DNA of 64,000 bases from contig NZ_SLWL01000010.1 in the NCBI RefSeq assembly GCF_004342915.1, positions 111,777 through 175,776 of the forward strand, read 5' to 3'. The notes below the pieces were generated by a model that saw only the letters and a list, made by a program, of their open reading frames with translations, was not told the DNA's origin and did not search any database. Positions 9,488 through 20,705 of this stretch are shown one piece after another; the stretch's first letter is position 1; each line of letters begins with the position of its first letter. This DNA comes from Camelimonas lactis (GTDB lineage Bacteria > Pseudomonadota > Alphaproteobacteria > Rhizobiales > Beijerinckiaceae). The translations under genes were made by a program, and so were the position numbers.

Positions 9488-9530
9488 CCGTTCTGTTATG
9501 CACATGAACGGTTGATAACGGCTGCCGTTC
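9488..9530. promoter_or_regulatory. Three phased CCGTTC/GAACGG half-sites
   Basis: CCGTTC at 9488-9493, GAACGG at 9506-9511 and CCGTTC at 9525-9530 alternate in orientation with start-to-start spacings of 18 and 19 bases. That amounts to two overlapping inverted repeats, a layout typical of a dimeric repressor site. The regulator is unknown. Confidence 0.35.
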
Positions 9531-9702
9531 TTGCAATAGATGCCGCCAACGGCAACCTATCAATCGACCGTTAGACGCCGGACCGGACAGCGCGCGCGCC
9601 TTTTGCGCGCCTTCGGCCAGACCGGCGCCTCGTCAAAGCGTTGGGAAACCTGTCGGCGCGTCCTCCGGGGCGCCGGTTTTCCGGGATAGCGAAGGGATCG
9701 AC

Positions 9703-10938
9703 ATGTCTGAGGCATGGATTATTGACGCGGCCCGCACGCCGCGTGGCGTCGGCAAGTTTGGCAAGGGCGCGCTGTCGGATGTGCATCCCCAGCGCATTCT
9801 CTCGACGGTGCTGAAGGCGCTGGCCGGGCGCAACAGCCTGAACACCGCCGAGCTCGACGACGTTATCGCCGGCTGCGGCACCCAGTTCGGCAAGCAGGGC
9901 TCGTGCATCGCCCGCATGGCCGCGCTCGACGCCGGCTTCGACAACGCCGCCACCGGTTTCTCGCTGGACCGCTTCTGCGGTTCGGGCATGACCGCCGTGA
10001 ACCTGGCCGCCATGGGCATCATGTCCGGCGCCCAGGACCTCGTGCTGGCCGGCGGCGTTGAGTCGATGTCCTATGGCTCGACCCTGAAGCGCCCCACCGA
10101 CGGCATCATCGACTCCGGCAACATGCACCTGCGTTCGATTCACCCGCAGCCCCACCAGGGCATCTGCGGCGACCTGATCGCCACGCTGGAAGGCTTCAGC
10201 CGCGAGGACGTCGACAGCCTGGCCCTTGAGAGCCAGAAGCGCGCCGATCACGCCATCCGCAACGGCTATTTCGCCAAGAGCACCATCCCGGTCTACAAGG
10301 ACGACGGCTCTCTGGCCCTCGACCGCGAAGAGTTCCCGCGCCCGCAGACCACCATGGAAGGCCTGAGCCAGCTCAAGCCCGCCTTCGAGGTGATGTATGA
10401 CGCGCCGCTGAACGAGGACGGCCTGACCTTCCGTCAGCTGGTCGAGCGCACCTATCCGGGCGTCAAGGTCAACCACGTTCACCACGCCGGCAACTCGTCG
10501 GGCGTCGTCGACGGCGCTGGCGCCGTGCTGCTGGCCTCGCCAGAGTACGCCCGCGCGCACGGCCTGAAGCCGCGCGCGAAGATCCGCGCCGTCGCCACCG
10601 CCGGCGACTCGCCGGAACTGATGCTGAACGCGCCGGCCCCGGCCGCCCGCAAGGCGCTGGCCAAGGCTGGCATGACCATCAACGACATCGACCTCATCGA
10701 GATCAATGAAGCCTTCGCGGTCGTGCCGCTGAAGTTCATGCGCGAGATGGGCATCGACAATTCGAGGGTGAACGTCAACGGCGGCGCCATCGCCCTCGGC
10801 CATCCGATCGGCGCCACCGGCGCGATCATCGTTGGCGCCCTGCTCGACGAAATGGAGCGCCGCGACCTCAACACCGGCCTGGCCACCCTGTGCGCCGCCG
10901 GCGGCATGGCCCCGGCCATCATCATCGAGCGCATGTAA
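9703..10938 (+). CDS. Acetyl-CoA C-acyltransferase (thiolase)
   Basis: This 411-residue thiolase catalyses reversible cleavage of 3-ketoacyl-CoA with CoA. The active-site cysteine is Cys92 in DRFCGSGMT. The NEAF motif, the histidine in GGAIALGHPIGATGA and the second cysteine in LCAAGGMAPA complete the catalytic set. The ATG is preceded by GAAGGGAT. It is transcribed alone behind a 479-base spacer and ends in a strong terminator, so it is probably regulated separately from the Atu-like operon while finishing the same beta-oxidation flow. Substrate length is not predictable from sequence. Confidence 0.92.
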   Translation: MSEAWIIDAARTPRGVGKFGKGALSDVHPQRILSTVLKALAGRNSLNTAELDDVIAGCGTQFGKQGSCIARMAALDAGFDNAATGFSLDRFCGSGMTAVNLAAMGIMSGAQDLVLAGGVESMSYGSTLKRPTDGIIDSGNMHLRSIHPQPHQGICGDLIATLEGFSREDVDSLALESQKRADHAIRNGYFAKSTIPVYKDDGSLALDREEFPRPQTTMEGLSQLKPAFEVMYDAPLNEDGLTFRQLVERTYPGVKVNHVHHAGNSSGVVDGAGAVLLASPEYARAHGLKPRAKIRAVATAGDSPELMLNAPAPAARKALAKAGMTINDIDLIEINEAFAVVPLKFMREMGIDNSRVNVNGGAIALGHPIGATGAIIVGALLDEMERRDLNTGLATLCAAGGMAPAIIIERM

Positions 10939-10948
10939 TCATCGCATT

Positions 10949-10966
10949 CGGGGCCTCCATGCCCCG
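10949..10966 (+). other. Small hairpin before the thiolase terminator
   Basis: CGGGGC and GCCCCG pair around CTCCAT, only 10 bases after the thiolase stop codon. It probably stabilises the 3' end of the transcript together with the following terminator. Confidence 0.4.
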
Positions 10967-10983
10967 TTCCAGCGCAAAAACGA

Positions 10984-11015
10984 ACGCCCGGGCTTTGGCC
11001 CGGGCGTTTTTGTTT
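10984..11015 (+). terminator. Strong rho-independent terminator of thiolase gene
   Basis: ACGCCCGGGC and GCCCGGGCGT make a perfect 10-bp stem around TTTG, followed by a TTTTGTTTT tract. An A-rich run precedes the stem, so it may also work weakly in the other direction. Confidence 0.92.
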
Positions 11016-11084
11016 TATAAATCAAAGCGAGGCTTACGCCGGCGCGCCGCCTCCATGTCCTCCCGTCGCCTGAATGGGGGCCTG

Positions 11085-11976
11085 ATGCCGTCCACGTTGC
11101 GTGATGCGAACCCTTTCCCCTCCATGTGCAGAACCAGGGGTACGGGTGGCGTCGCGGCGCTGCTGGCCGCCTGCTGTCTGGCCATCATGCACGCGCGCGC
11201 CCAGTCCATGAACGCCCAGTTCATGAACGTTCAGTCCAAGAACGCCCGGCACACGCGCGCCGGCGACCCCGGGACCCGTCATGGCGTTGTCGGGGACGCG
11301 TTGACCCGGATCAGACGGGCGGGGGTGCTCAGGATTGGCCTCACCGGCGACTTACCGGCCCTTCAATTTCAGAACGCCCGGCGGCCCTCTGGAAGGCGCC
11401 GACGTGGCCATGGCGAGGGATTTCGCCAGAACCATTGGCGTCCGGCCGGCGTTCGTCATGACGACCTGGGCCTCGTTGTCCGACGATTTTTCCGCCAGCA
11501 GATTTGACATCGCCGTTGGCGGCGTCAGCGTCGACCCCGCCCGCGCCCGGCTGGGGGTGTTCTCGCAATCTTATGCGCGCGATGGCAAAAGGCCGGTGGT
11601 CCGGTGCGCCGACGCCCGACGTTTCACGGGGATCGACGCGATGGACCGGCCGGATGTGCGCGTTATCGTCAATCCGGGCGGAACACACGAGCGTTTTGCT
11701 CGCGAACGGCTGGCGCGCGCCGCCATCACCGTTTTTCCCGACAACACCCGGATTTTCGACCAGATCATCGCCGGCAAGGCCGACGTCATGGTCACCGACG
11801 GGGTCGAGGTTGATCTTCAATCCCGCCCGCATCCCGGCGTGCTCTGCCCGGCAGAGGTCGGCTCGCCATTCACGCATTTTGATAAGGCCTGGTTGCTGCC
11901 TCGCGATGCACGGTTCGCAGCCGTGGCCAACCGCTTCATCGCGGCGGAAATACGCAACGGCGGATGGGCCGCCTGA
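11085..11976 (+). pseudogene. Frameshifted periplasmic cyclohexadienyl/arogenate dehydratase-like gene (PheC-like)
   Basis: The reading frame from 11085 encodes an export signal (GVAALLAACCLAIMHARA) and the binding-protein start LTRIRRAGVLRIGLTGD, then loses homology. The +1 frame continues exactly as expected: YRPFNFRTPGGPLEGADVAM, then TTWASLSDDF, VNPGGTHERFARERL and PDNTRIFDQIIAGKADVM. These are hallmarks of periplasmic PheC-type dehydratases in the solute-binding-protein fold. Dropping one T at 11352-11353 restores a single frame. The rest has no stop and looks well preserved, so the lesion is recent or a sequencing error. If intact, it would make phenylalanine-pathway products from prephenate or arogenate in the periplasm, or be a related binding protein. 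A terminator follows. Confidence 0.75.
11200..11244 (+). repeat. Three 15-bp degenerate tandem repeats
   Basis: Units CCCAGTCCATGAACG, CCCAGTTCATGAACG and TTCAGTCCAAGAACG follow each other without gaps. The period of 15 keeps the frame, giving the residue pattern MNAQFMNVQSKNA after the signal peptide of the broken PheC-like gene. Confidence 0.85.
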
Positions 11977-12062
11977 TTGCGCCAGGCCATGTGAGCCGAT
12001 GGCGACGCGCGCCTCCAGCCCGGTGCTCGCCGGCAAGGGCAGGCGCGTGCAGTTGGCGGAAG

Positions 12063-12085
12063 TCCGGCAGTTTTGCCGGAATTTT
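12063..12085 (+). terminator. Probable terminator after PheC-like gene
   Basis: TCCGGCA and TGCCGGA pair perfectly around GTTT, followed by ATTTT. It sits about 90 bases after the stop codon of the broken PheC-like gene and before the BCCT transporter. Confidence 0.6.
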
Positions 12086-12267
12086 GCCATGATTGCCGCA
12101 AGCCGTTAAAACAGACGCCATCATCATCCCTGCACACCATGGCGCCGGTTGATGGGGAGGCTGGCGGCGACCGTCCTGCTCCTCCCGCACCGCCTTCCGC
12201 ACATGCCGGCGCCTCAATGCCAGCCGCTTTCGGTCATCAGGGCGGCGTTTGCAGAACTGGAGGCGTT

Positions 12268-14286
12268 TTGTCGGGTTTTGTTGTGAAGCCGCCTGTGTTT
12301 TTTGGCGCGGTGGCGATTATCGTCGTCTTCCTGCTCATCGGGGCGCTGCTGCCCGGTCAGGCGGAAACGGCGTTCAGCGCGATGCAGGCGTGGGTGCTGT
12401 CGCGCTTTGGCTGGTTCTATCTGCTTTCCGTCGCCATATTCGTCGGCGCCGCCATCATTCTTGCGGCCGGGCGCACCGGCGACCTCAAGCTGGGCCCCGA
12501 TGACGCGGAGCCTGATTTTCCCTATCTCTCCTGGCTGGCGATGCTGTTCGCCGCCGGCATGGGCATCGGCCTGATGTATTTTGCCGTCGGCGAGCCGCTG
12601 ATGCACGCCGCCGCGCCGCCGGATGTTCCGCCGGGCGGGCCGGCCGCGCGTCGCGCCGCCATGAGCATCACCTTCTTCCATTGGGGCATTCACGCCTGGG
12701 CGATCTACGCCATCGTCGGCCTGTCGCTGGCCTATTTCGGCTTCCGCTACAACCTGCCGCTCACCATCCGCTCCGGGCTTTATCCGCTGCTGAAAAACCG
12801 CATCAACGGCGGCCTTGGCCATGCGGTCGACATCTTCGCCATCTGCGGCACGGTGTTCGGCATCGCCGCCTCGCTTGGCTTCGGCGTGATGCAGATGAGC
12901 GCCGGCCTGCATTATCTCACCGGCATTGAAGCCTCGACCCGCCTCAACCTTGTCCTGGTTGTCGCCGTCACTGCCGTCGCCACCCTGTCCGCCGTCAGCG
13001 GCGTCGAGAAGGGCGTGCGGCGGCTCAGCGAACTCAACCTGGTGGTCGCCATCCTGCTGATGCTGTTCGTGCTCATCGTCGGCCCGACGGAGCTGCTGAT
13101 GCGCGACTTCGTCCAGAACATCGGCGCCTGGCTGGATACGCTGCTGCTGCGCACCTTCAACATCTACGCCTACGATCCCAAACCCTGGATCGACAAATGG
13201 ACCCTGTTCTACTGGGCGTGGTGGATTTCCTGGTCGCCGTTCGTCGGCATGTTCATCGCCCGCATCTCGCGCGGCCGCACGGTGCGCGAGTTCGTCATCG
13301 GCGTGCTGCTGGCCCCCACCGCCTTCACCTTCTTCTGGATGACCGTGTTCGGCAACACGGCGATGTTCGTTGACCAGACGGCGGCGCACGGCGCGTTGTC
13401 CGCCGCCGTGCAGGCGGACCTGTCGGTGGCCCTGTTCCAGTTCTTCACCTATCTGCCGTGGCCGGCGATCACCTCGACGGTGGCGGTGATCCTCGTGGCG
13501 ATCTTCTTCGTCACGTCGGCCGATTCCGGTTCGCTGGTGGTCGATACCCTGGCCTCGGGCGGCGAAACCCGCACGCCGTGGCTGCAACGGGTGTTCTGGT
13601 GCGCGCTTGAGGGGGGCGCGGCGGCGGTGCTGCTGCTCACCGGAGGGCTCGCCGCCCTGCAGGCCGCAACCGTGGCGACGGCGCTGCCGTTCTGCGTCAT
13701 CATGCTGGTGCTGGTCTGGGGCCTGTTTCGCGGCATGCGCGCCGATCTCGTGCAGGCCAGCGCCCGCGGCGCCCTGGCCGCCACGCCGGCCGCCCCGGTT
13801 CCGTGGCAGCGCCGTCTGTCCCTGATCATCAACACGCCGGACGCGGATGACGTCGCTGCGTTCATCGAACGTCAGGCGACGCCCGCGCTGGAAAGCGTCG
13901 CCGGGGAGCTGACCCGGCGCGGCCGGCCGGCGCGCGTCGCGCGCGGTGAGGGTGGGGCAATATCCCTGGTCGCCGCCGTCGAGGGCGTGCGCGACTTCAT
14001 CTACGGCGTGCAGGTGGCCGAACACCGCCTGCCGGGCGTCACCATGCTCGACACCCGCGACGCCGACGTGCGCCATGAGGCGCGGACCTTTTTCAGCGAT
14101 GGTTCGCGCGGCTACGACATCATGGGGCTGACGCGGGAGCAGATCATTTTCGATGTGCTCAGCCAGTATGAAGCCTGGCAGGCGGTCACCCAGACGCCGG
14201 AAGCGGCCCTGGTGGTCAGCGCGCCCGAGCACGCGCCGCCGGAGCCCGCATCAAATGGCGAGCCCCCGGCCGCGACGAAGGCGTGA
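12268..14286 (+). CDS. BCCT family transporter (betaine/choline/carnitine type)
   Basis: This inner-membrane secondary transporter of the BCCT family is 672 residues from the chosen start. About twelve hydrophobic segments fill the first 530 residues. The diagnostic tryptophan-rich stretch [21 protein letters not shown] is clear, and [16 protein letters not shown] lies nearer the N-terminus. A C-terminal cytoplasmic domain of about 130 residues ([15 protein letters not shown] onward) resembles the regulatory tail of BetT-type carriers. A TTG start at 12268 is preferred because TGGAGG lies just upstream and the family's first membrane helix follows; an ATG at 12217 is possible. The likely substrates are quaternary amines such as choline or betaine. 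It appears to be a single-gene unit, convergent with the amidase. Confidence 0.9.
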   Translation: MSGFVVKPPVFFGAVAIIVVFLLIGALLPGQAETAFSAMQAWVLSRFGWFYLLSVAIFVGAAIILAAGRTGDLKLGPDDAEPDFPYLSWLAMLFAAGMGIGLMYFAVGEPLMHAAAPPDVPPGGPAARRAAMSITFFHWGIHAWAIYAIVGLSLAYFGFRYNLPLTIRSGLYPLLKNRINGGLGHAVDIFAICGTVFGIAASLGFGVMQMSAGLHYLTGIEASTRLNLVLVVAVTAVATLSAVSGVEKGVRRLSELNLVVAILLMLFVLIVGPTELLMRDFVQNIGAWLDTLLLRTFNIYAYDPKPWIDKWTLFYWAWWISWSPFVGMFIARISRGRTVREFVIGVLLAPTAFTFFWMTVFGNTAMFVDQTAAHGALSAAVQADLSVALFQFFTYLPWPAITSTVAVILVAIFFVTSADSGSLVVDTLASGGETRTPWLQRVFWCALEGGAAAVLLLTGGLAALQAATVATALPFCVIMLVLVWGLFRGMRADLVQASARGALAATPAAPVPWQRRLSLIINTPDADDVAAFIERQATPALESVAGELTRRGRPARVARGEGGAISLVAAVEGVRDFIYGVQVAEHRLPGVTMLDTRDADVRHEARTFFSDGSRGYDIMGLTREQIIFDVLSQYEAWQAVTQTPEAALVVSAPEHAPPEPASNGEPPAATKA

Positions 14287-14365
14287 CCGGAGGGCAGGGC
14301 GTGTGGTCGGGGTGGAGGCCGGGGGCGTCCCGCCTCGGTCACACCGGCGTAAGGCCAGTCTCTCA

Positions 14366-15883
14366 TCAGGCCGCCGGCGCCGGCGTCTCCCGGCCGCCCC
14401 CCAGCGGCGGCCGGCGGCCGCAGACGCGGTCCACCGCCGCTTCATGGGCGGCGGCGAACTCCAGCAGCAGCTTTTCGCCGTGATCCGGTCCGATCAGTTG
14501 CAGGCCGGTCGGCCGTCCAGCCAAGTCGAAACCGGCGGGAACCGACATGCAGGGCAGGCCGGACATGGTCCAGATGCTCGTCGATTCCATCCAGCGATGA
14601 TAGGTGTCCATGGCGCGCCCGCCCACCTCGCGCGGCCACGTCACGCTCTTGTCAAACGGGAACACCTGCACCGCCGGCGCGGCGATGACGTCGTAGCTGG
14701 CGAACAGGCCCTGCAAATATGCGTGCCATTGTGAGCGCACGACGCTGGCGGCGTGAATGTCGTAGCCGGTGACGGCGAGGCCCTGCTCGATCTCCCACTG
14801 CAATTCCGGCTTCAGCAAGTCCCGCCGCGCCGGATCGCGCCAGATCTCCAGATGCCGCGCCCCGGCCCAGACATGGCGCAGATGCAGCCAGGCCCGCCAC
14901 AGCCGCGCCAGGTCGAAGTGGATGTCCACGGGCGTCACGGCGCAGCCGAGCGCCGCGAACTCCTCCAAAGCGGATTCGCACAGCGCCAGCACCCCCGGCT
15001 CCGTGGCCAGATAGCCGCCAAAATCGCCAACCCAGGCGATGCGCCTGCCGGCGAGGCTGGCGTTGCGCTCCGGCAGCACCGCGTCGCCGGGCGCGCGAAT
15101 GGCCAGCGGCGCGCCGGGGTGCGGCCCGGCCTGCACCGACAGCAGCAACGCCAGATCGCGCACGCTGCGCGCCATGGGCCCCTCGACAGCGAGTTGGGCG
15201 AAGAACACGTCCTCCGCCGGCGCCATCGGCACCCGGCCGAAGCAGGGGCGCAGGCCGTAGATGTTGTTGAACGCCGCCGGATTGCGCAGCGAGCCCATCA
15301 TGTCGCTGCCATCCGCCGCCGGGATCATGCCCAGCGCCACCGCCACGGCCGCGCCGCCGCTGGAGCCGCCGCAGGTCAGCGCCGGATCGTAGGCGTTGCC
15401 GGTGACGCCATGCACCGGATTGTAGGTCTGCGAGCCGAGGCCGAATTCCGGCACATTGGTCTTGCCGATGAAAATCGCCCCGGCGGCGCGCAGGCGGGCG
15501 ACAGCGAGGCCGTCTTCCTCCGGCGTGAAATCCGCGAACAGCGGCGAGCCAAAGCTGGTGACGATGCCCGCTGTCAGCGCCAGGTCCTTCACCGCCCACG
15601 GCAGCCCGTGCAGCGGCCCGCGCAAATGGCCGACCGCCAGCTCCGCGTCGGCGGCGCGCGCCTCATCGAGCAGCGTCTCGCGCTGGCGCGCCGAGACGAT
15701 GGCGTTGACCAGCGGGTTGAGCCGGTCGATGCGGTCGAGACAGGCTTCCATCACCGCGACGCAGGACACGGCGCGGCTGCGGATCGCCGCCGCCGTCGAC
15801 CAGGCGTCCCATCCGGTGATGTCATCGGGGTCAATGGCGCCAGCGGGCAATCCGCCGACCCGTGGCGCGGCCGTTCCGGTCAT
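14366..15883 (-). CDS. Amidase (amidase signature family)
   Basis: This 505-residue amidase-signature hydrolase cleaves carboxylic amides to acid and ammonia. The catalytic Ser-cisSer-Lys set is visible: Lys in WAVKDLALTAG and the serines in CGGSSGGAAVAVALG, followed by ADGSDMMGSLRNPAAF. No signal peptide is seen, so it is cytoplasmic. GGAGGAAA precedes the ATG. It follows an acyl-CoA dehydrogenase and a CoA ligase on the same strand, so it might release an acid that the ligase activates, but that link is only positional. It could equally be an amidotransferase subunit relative with another job. Confidence 0.88.
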   Translation of the reverse strand: MTGTAAPRVGGLPAGAIDPDDITGWDAWSTAAAIRSRAVSCVAVMEACLDRIDRLNPLVNAIVSARQRETLLDEARAADAELAVGHLRGPLHGLPWAVKDLALTAGIVTSFGSPLFADFTPEEDGLAVARLRAAGAIFIGKTNVPEFGLGSQTYNPVHGVTGNAYDPALTCGGSSGGAAVAVALGMIPAADGSDMMGSLRNPAAFNNIYGLRPCFGRVPMAPAEDVFFAQLAVEGPMARSVRDLALLLSVQAGPHPGAPLAIRAPGDAVLPERNASLAGRRIAWVGDFGGYLATEPGVLALCESALEEFAALGCAVTPVDIHFDLARLWRAWLHLRHVWAGARHLEIWRDPARRDLLKPELQWEIEQGLAVTGYDIHAASVVRSQWHAYLQGLFASYDVIAAPAVQVFPFDKSVTWPREVGGRAMDTYHRWMESTSIWTMSGLPCMSVPAGFDLAGRPTGLQLIGPDHGEKLLLEFAAAHEAAVDRVCGRRPPLGGGRETPAPAA

Positions 15884-15905
15884 GGCGTTTCCTCCAGGCG
15901 ATCGG

Positions 15906-15966
15906 GCGAGAGCTTGTCCGGTTCACGCAAGGGCTTGTCCGGTCAGGCAAGAGCTTTTCCGCTGAC
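15906..15966. repeat. Three 20-21-bp degenerate tandem repeats
   Basis: Units start at 15906, 15927 and 15947 and share the pattern GCRAGRGCTTGTCCGGT with small changes. They lie in the 237-base gap between the amidase start and the upstream acyl-CoA dehydrogenase stop. The gap holds no other recognised element. Confidence 0.8.
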
Positions 15967-16120
15967 AAACAGTTCACGGAAAGTCGGCTCCGCGTTTCAC
16001 CAGACGCCCTGGCGGCTGTCGCCGTTTTCGCGCGCCGCCTTCGTTCATTGTCCTGGCAGGCGAGGGTGGGCGCGAACGCGCCCCATGTCACCACCTTTCA
16101 CGGACCTGTGTAGCGGGTTT

Positions 16121-17323
<1,203 letters not shown>

Positions 17324-17417
17324 GGGCTGTTCCCGGAAAGAGGCCAGGCGACCTGGTCGCCCGGGCGGAGGGCAGGGAATGACCGGCGGCCGGCCCGGGC
17401 CGCCGCCGGCGCGATGG

Positions 17418-19046
17418 TCAGGCCGACGCCTTGTAGTCCTGAAACTGCTGGCGCAGGGTCAGCTTGTGCACCTTGCCGGTGCCGGTCATCGGGAAGCTCT
17501 CCAGAAACTCCACGGCGTCCGGCATCCACCATTTGGCGATCTTCGGCGCGATGTGATCGAGGATGTCCTGGGCCGAGACGTCCGCGCCCTGGCGCGGGAC
17601 GATCAGCAGCAGCGGCCGCTCCTGCCATTTTGGGTGCGGAATGGCGATCACCGCCGCCTGCAATACCGCCGGATGGCTCAGCGCCGCATCCTCGATCTGG
17701 ATCGAGCTGATCCACTCGCCGCCGGATTTGATGACGTCCTTCGAACGGTCGGTGAGGGTGACGTAACCGTCCGGATCGATCATCGCCATGTCGCCGGTCA
17801 TCAGGTAGCCGTCGGCGTCCTGGGCCTCGACGCCCTTGTGATAGGCGCTGGCGATCCACGGCGCGCGCACGCCGAAATGGCCCACGGCCTTGCCGTCGCG
17901 CGGCAGCTCGTTGCCGGCGTCGTCGACGATGCGGGCCTTGACGCCGCACACCAGCCGGCCGGATTTCATCCGGTCGTCGATGATCTCCTCGAAGGTGGCG
18001 TCGCGGTCGCGGAATTTCTGCATGGGCATCGAGGCCATCAACGCCTCGGTCATGCCCCAGGCCTGCACATAGGCCACGCCATATTCCCGCTCCAGCAACT
18101 CCACCATGGCGCGGGCCGGGGCCGTGCCGCTGGAGAGCGTGCGCTTCAGGGTCGAGAACTTCTTGCCGTTGCGGCCCAGCCAGTCGAGCAGGATCAGCCA
18201 GAAGCTGGGCACGCCGGCCGACAGGGTGACGCCTTCGCCCTCGAAAAGCTCATACAGCTTGTCCGGCTCGTAGTTGCGGCCCGGGAACACAAGCTTGGAG
18301 CCGGTGAAGGGGGCCATGAAAGGCATGTTCCAGGCGTTGCCGTGGAACATTGGCGCCATCGGCATGATCACCTGGCGTTGGCCGGGGTGAAAATCCGGCA
18401 TGTAAAGGAAATTCGCCCCCATCAGGGTCTGCAGTACGAGCGCCCGGTGCGAATAGACGACGCCCTTCGGGTTGCCGGTGGTGCCGGAGGTGTAGCAGAT
18501 CGTCGCCGCGTTGGTTTCCGGGAATTCCGGCCAGGCGAAGCCCGTGTCGTGCTCCGCCGCCAGCAGCGTCTCGTAGCAATGGACGTTCGGCAGGCTGGTC
18601 TGCGGCATCCGCTCTTCGGTGGCCATGATGACGAAGCCCTTGACCGTGGTCAGGCGCGGCGCGATCTCCTCGACGATCGGCAGCGTCAGGGCGTCGATGA
18701 ACAGATAGTCGTCCTCGGCGTGATTGATGATGTAGATGATCTGCTCGGCGAACAGGCGCGGATTGACCGTATGCAGCACCGCGCCAATGCCCGGCGCGGC
18801 GTAGAACATCTCGAAATGCCGGTGGGTGTTCCAGGCGAGCGTGCCGATTACCGAACCTTCCCTCGCCCCCAGCCGGCGCAGCGCCAGGCCCATGCGCCGG
18901 ATGCGCCGGCGGGCTTCGGCGTAATTGTAGCGGAACAGGTCGCCTTCGATCTCCCGGGCGACGACCTCGGCCTCGCCATGTTGCAGGCCGGCGTATTCGA
19001 TGAAGTTGGACAGCTGCAACGGCATGTCCATCATGAGCCCACGCAT
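17418..19046 (-). CDS. Medium/long-chain fatty acyl-CoA ligase, AlkK-like
   Basis: This 542-residue ATP-dependent CoA ligase of the ANL superfamily forms acyl-CoA via an acyl-AMP. The P-loop is [17 protein letters not shown]. Further adenylation motifs are [14 protein letters not shown] and [16 protein letters not shown], and the C-terminal catalytic lysine lies in [12 protein letters not shown]. The SGGEWISS variant is typical of the AlkK/medium-chain group. The start at 19046 has AAAGGGGGAA upstream; an open frame extends 63 codons further but reads as non-protein. It lies between two acyl-CoA dehydrogenases on the minus strand, consistent with a beta-oxidation module. Confidence 0.9.
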   Translation of the reverse strand: MRGLMMDMPLQLSNFIEYAGLQHGEAEVVAREIEGDLFRYNYAEARRRIRRMGLALRRLGAREGSVIGTLAWNTHRHFEMFYAAPGIGAVLHTVNPRLFAEQIIYIINHAEDDYLFIDALTLPIVEEIAPRLTTVKGFVIMATEERMPQTSLPNVHCYETLLAAEHDTGFAWPEFPETNAATICYTSGTTGNPKGVVYSHRALVLQTLMGANFLYMPDFHPGQRQVIMPMAPMFHGNAWNMPFMAPFTGSKLVFPGRNYEPDKLYELFEGEGVTLSAGVPSFWLILLDWLGRNGKKFSTLKRTLSSGTAPARAMVELLEREYGVAYVQAWGMTEALMASMPMQKFRDRDATFEEIIDDRMKSGRLVCGVKARIVDDAGNELPRDGKAVGHFGVRAPWIASAYHKGVEAQDADGYLMTGDMAMIDPDGYVTLTDRSKDVIKSGGEWISSIQIEDAALSHPAVLQAAVIAIPHPKWQERPLLLIVPRQGADVSAQDILDHIAPKIAKWWMPDAVEFLESFPMTGTGKVHKLTLRQQFQDYKASA

Positions 19047-19233
19047 GCATTTCCCCCTTTGAGCGCGTTTCCCGCGAATCTGGATGGCCCGCAGCGTCTG
19101 CCGCGCTGCTGATGTCGACGTGCAGGTCCCGGCGCGCCACAGGAAAAGCGGGCGGCCCGCGCCGGATCTCAGGCTAGTGTGGAGCATCCTTGCGAGGCAA
19201 CTGCTCCATTGGTCGGGTATCCAGGGTATGCGC

Positions 19234-19268
19234 AAAAAAACGCCCGGACCGATTGCCGGCCCGGGCGT
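19234..19268 (-). terminator. Rho-independent terminator of the 19279-20442 dehydrogenase gene
   Basis: Read on the minus strand, ACGCCCGG and CCGGGCGT pair around 13 bases, followed by a run of seven T. It starts 11 bases after the stop codon and separates this dehydrogenase from the downstream ligase transcript. Confidence 0.88.
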
Positions 19269-19278
19269 GCAAACATCT

Positions 19279-20442
19279 TTACTTTTCTTTCTTCGATCCG
19301 GGCAGGATGCCCATGTATTTGGAAATGATCTGCAGCATCACCTCGTCGGCGCCGCCGCCGATGGAGGTGAGGCGGGTGTCGCGATACATGCGGGTGATGT
19401 CGCTCTCGTTCATGAAGCCCATGCCGCCCCAATACTGCAGGCAGCTGTCGGAGACTTCGCGCACCAGGCGGCCGCCGATCAGCTTGGCCATGGAGGCCAG
19501 CATGGTGACGTCCTCGCCATCGATATAGTTCTGCGCCGCCCGGTAGCAGAGCGAGCGCAGCGCCTCCACCTTTGCCTGCAACTCGGCCATCTTGAAGTGG
19601 ATGATCTGGTTGTCGAGCAGCGGCTTGCCGAACACCATGCGGCCGCGCGTGTAGTCAATGGTGTCGTTGATGGCGGTTTCCATGGCGACGAGGCCGCCAG
19701 CCGCGCCCCACAGCCGCTCGATCTGGAACTGCTCCATCTGATAGATGAAGCCCTTGCCTTCCTCGCCGATGCGGTAGCGCTGCGGCACCCGCACCTCATC
19801 GAAGAAGATCTGCGCCGTGTCGGAGGCCCGCATGCCCATCTTGTCGAGCTTGCGGGCGACCTCCACGCCTTTGGTATTCATCGGCACGCAGATCAGCGAC
19901 TTGTTGCGGTGCACCTGACCGTCCGACGTGTTGGCCAGCAGGCACATCCAGTCGGCCTGCGTGCCGTTGGTGGTCCACATCTTGCCGCCGTTGATGACGT
20001 AGTCGTCGCCATCCTTGCGGGCGGTGGTTTTAAGGGAGGCCACGTCGGAGCCGGCGCCCACCTCGGAAACGCCAAGGCAGGCCACATAGTCGCCGGCGAT
20101 CGACGGGGCCAGAAACTCCGCCCGCAGTTCGTCGGAGCCATGCTTGGCGAGGGCGGGGGTGGCCATGTCGGTCTGCACGCCGATGGCCATGCCGATGGAA
20201 CCGCCGCGAATCGACCCGATGGCTTCACAGAACGCCAGCTCATAAGTGTAATCGAGGCCAAGGCCGCCAAACTCAACCGGCTTGTTGATGCCGAGAAAGC
20301 CCTGCTGGCCCATTTTTTTGAACAGCTCATGCGCCGGAAACGCGCCGGCGGCCTCCCATTCCTCGATGTGCGGATTGATCTCGGACTGGCAGAATTTGGT
20401 GACGGAGCGCATCAGCTCCTTGTGCTGCTCGGTGTAGATCAT
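19279..20442 (-). CDS. Acyl-CoA dehydrogenase, isovaleryl-CoA-dehydrogenase-like branch
   Basis: This 387-residue FAD enzyme has the family blocks LGVSEVGAGSDVASLKT, NGGKMWTTNGTQADW and a C-terminal YRDTRLTSIGGGADEVM. The usual C-terminal catalytic glutamate is absent, and the glutamate of QIERLWGAAGG is the candidate base, as in the branched-chain group. GGGAGGAA lies before the ATG. The open frame continues far upstream but only random sequence precedes the ATG. It has its own terminator and a 263-base upstream region with GGTAC repeats, so it is likely a single-gene unit. Confidence 0.9.
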   Translation of the reverse strand: MIYTEQHKELMRSVTKFCQSEINPHIEEWEAAGAFPAHELFKKMGQQGFLGINKPVEFGGLGLDYTYELAFCEAIGSIRGGSIGMAIGVQTDMATPALAKHGSDELRAEFLAPSIAGDYVACLGVSEVGAGSDVASLKTTARKDGDDYVINGGKMWTTNGTQADWMCLLANTSDGQVHRNKSLICVPMNTKGVEVARKLDKMGMRASDTAQIFFDEVRVPQRYRIGEEGKGFIYQMEQFQIERLWGAAGGLVAMETAINDTIDYTRGRMVFGKPLLDNQIIHFKMAELQAKVEALRSLCYRAAQNYIDGEDVTMLASMAKLIGGRLVREVSDSCLQYWGGMGFMNESDITRMYRDTRLTSIGGGADEVMLQIISKYMGILPGSKKEK

Positions 20443-20558
20443 GCTTCCTCCCGGCCGTCCTGTGCGGCGCCGCGTATCGGCCTGCCCCTGGCGCTCGCGA
20501 GGCCAATGCGCGCGTGGCGCGGCGCCGGAAAGCCGGCGCGCCTCTGGCGTCCGTCGGG

Positions 20559-20613
20559 GTGGTACTGATTTGATTGTGTTTGGTACGCGCTGGTACTTGA
20601 CGCGCATTATAAT
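20559..20613 (-). promoter_or_regulatory. Candidate promoter with repeated GGTAC motifs
   Basis: TATAAT can be read on the minus strand at 20606-20611 and points towards the dehydrogenase starting at 20442. Between it and the gene lie three GGTAC motifs: one at about 20561, and two in a 10-bp direct repeat (TGGTAC at 20581 and 20591), each itself symmetric at GTAC. No clear -35 box is seen. Confidence 0.35.
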
Positions 20614-20705
20614 CGCCTTCATCGCGCTGGGAAGCCCCCGCGCGCGAAGTCGCCCGCCGTTTGCGACAGGCGTCGTCGCCGGATCGACCGGCGGACGCCG
20701 GAGGT

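Larger units (their letters stand above)
9224..9702. other. Regulatory intergenic region before thiolase gene
   Basis: This is a 479-base non-coding spacer between the GST and the thiolase. No protein or RNA gene is recognised. It carries an inverted repeat near 9435-9465 and alternating CCGTTC/GAACGG motifs near 9488-9530, listed separately. Confidence 0.5.
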
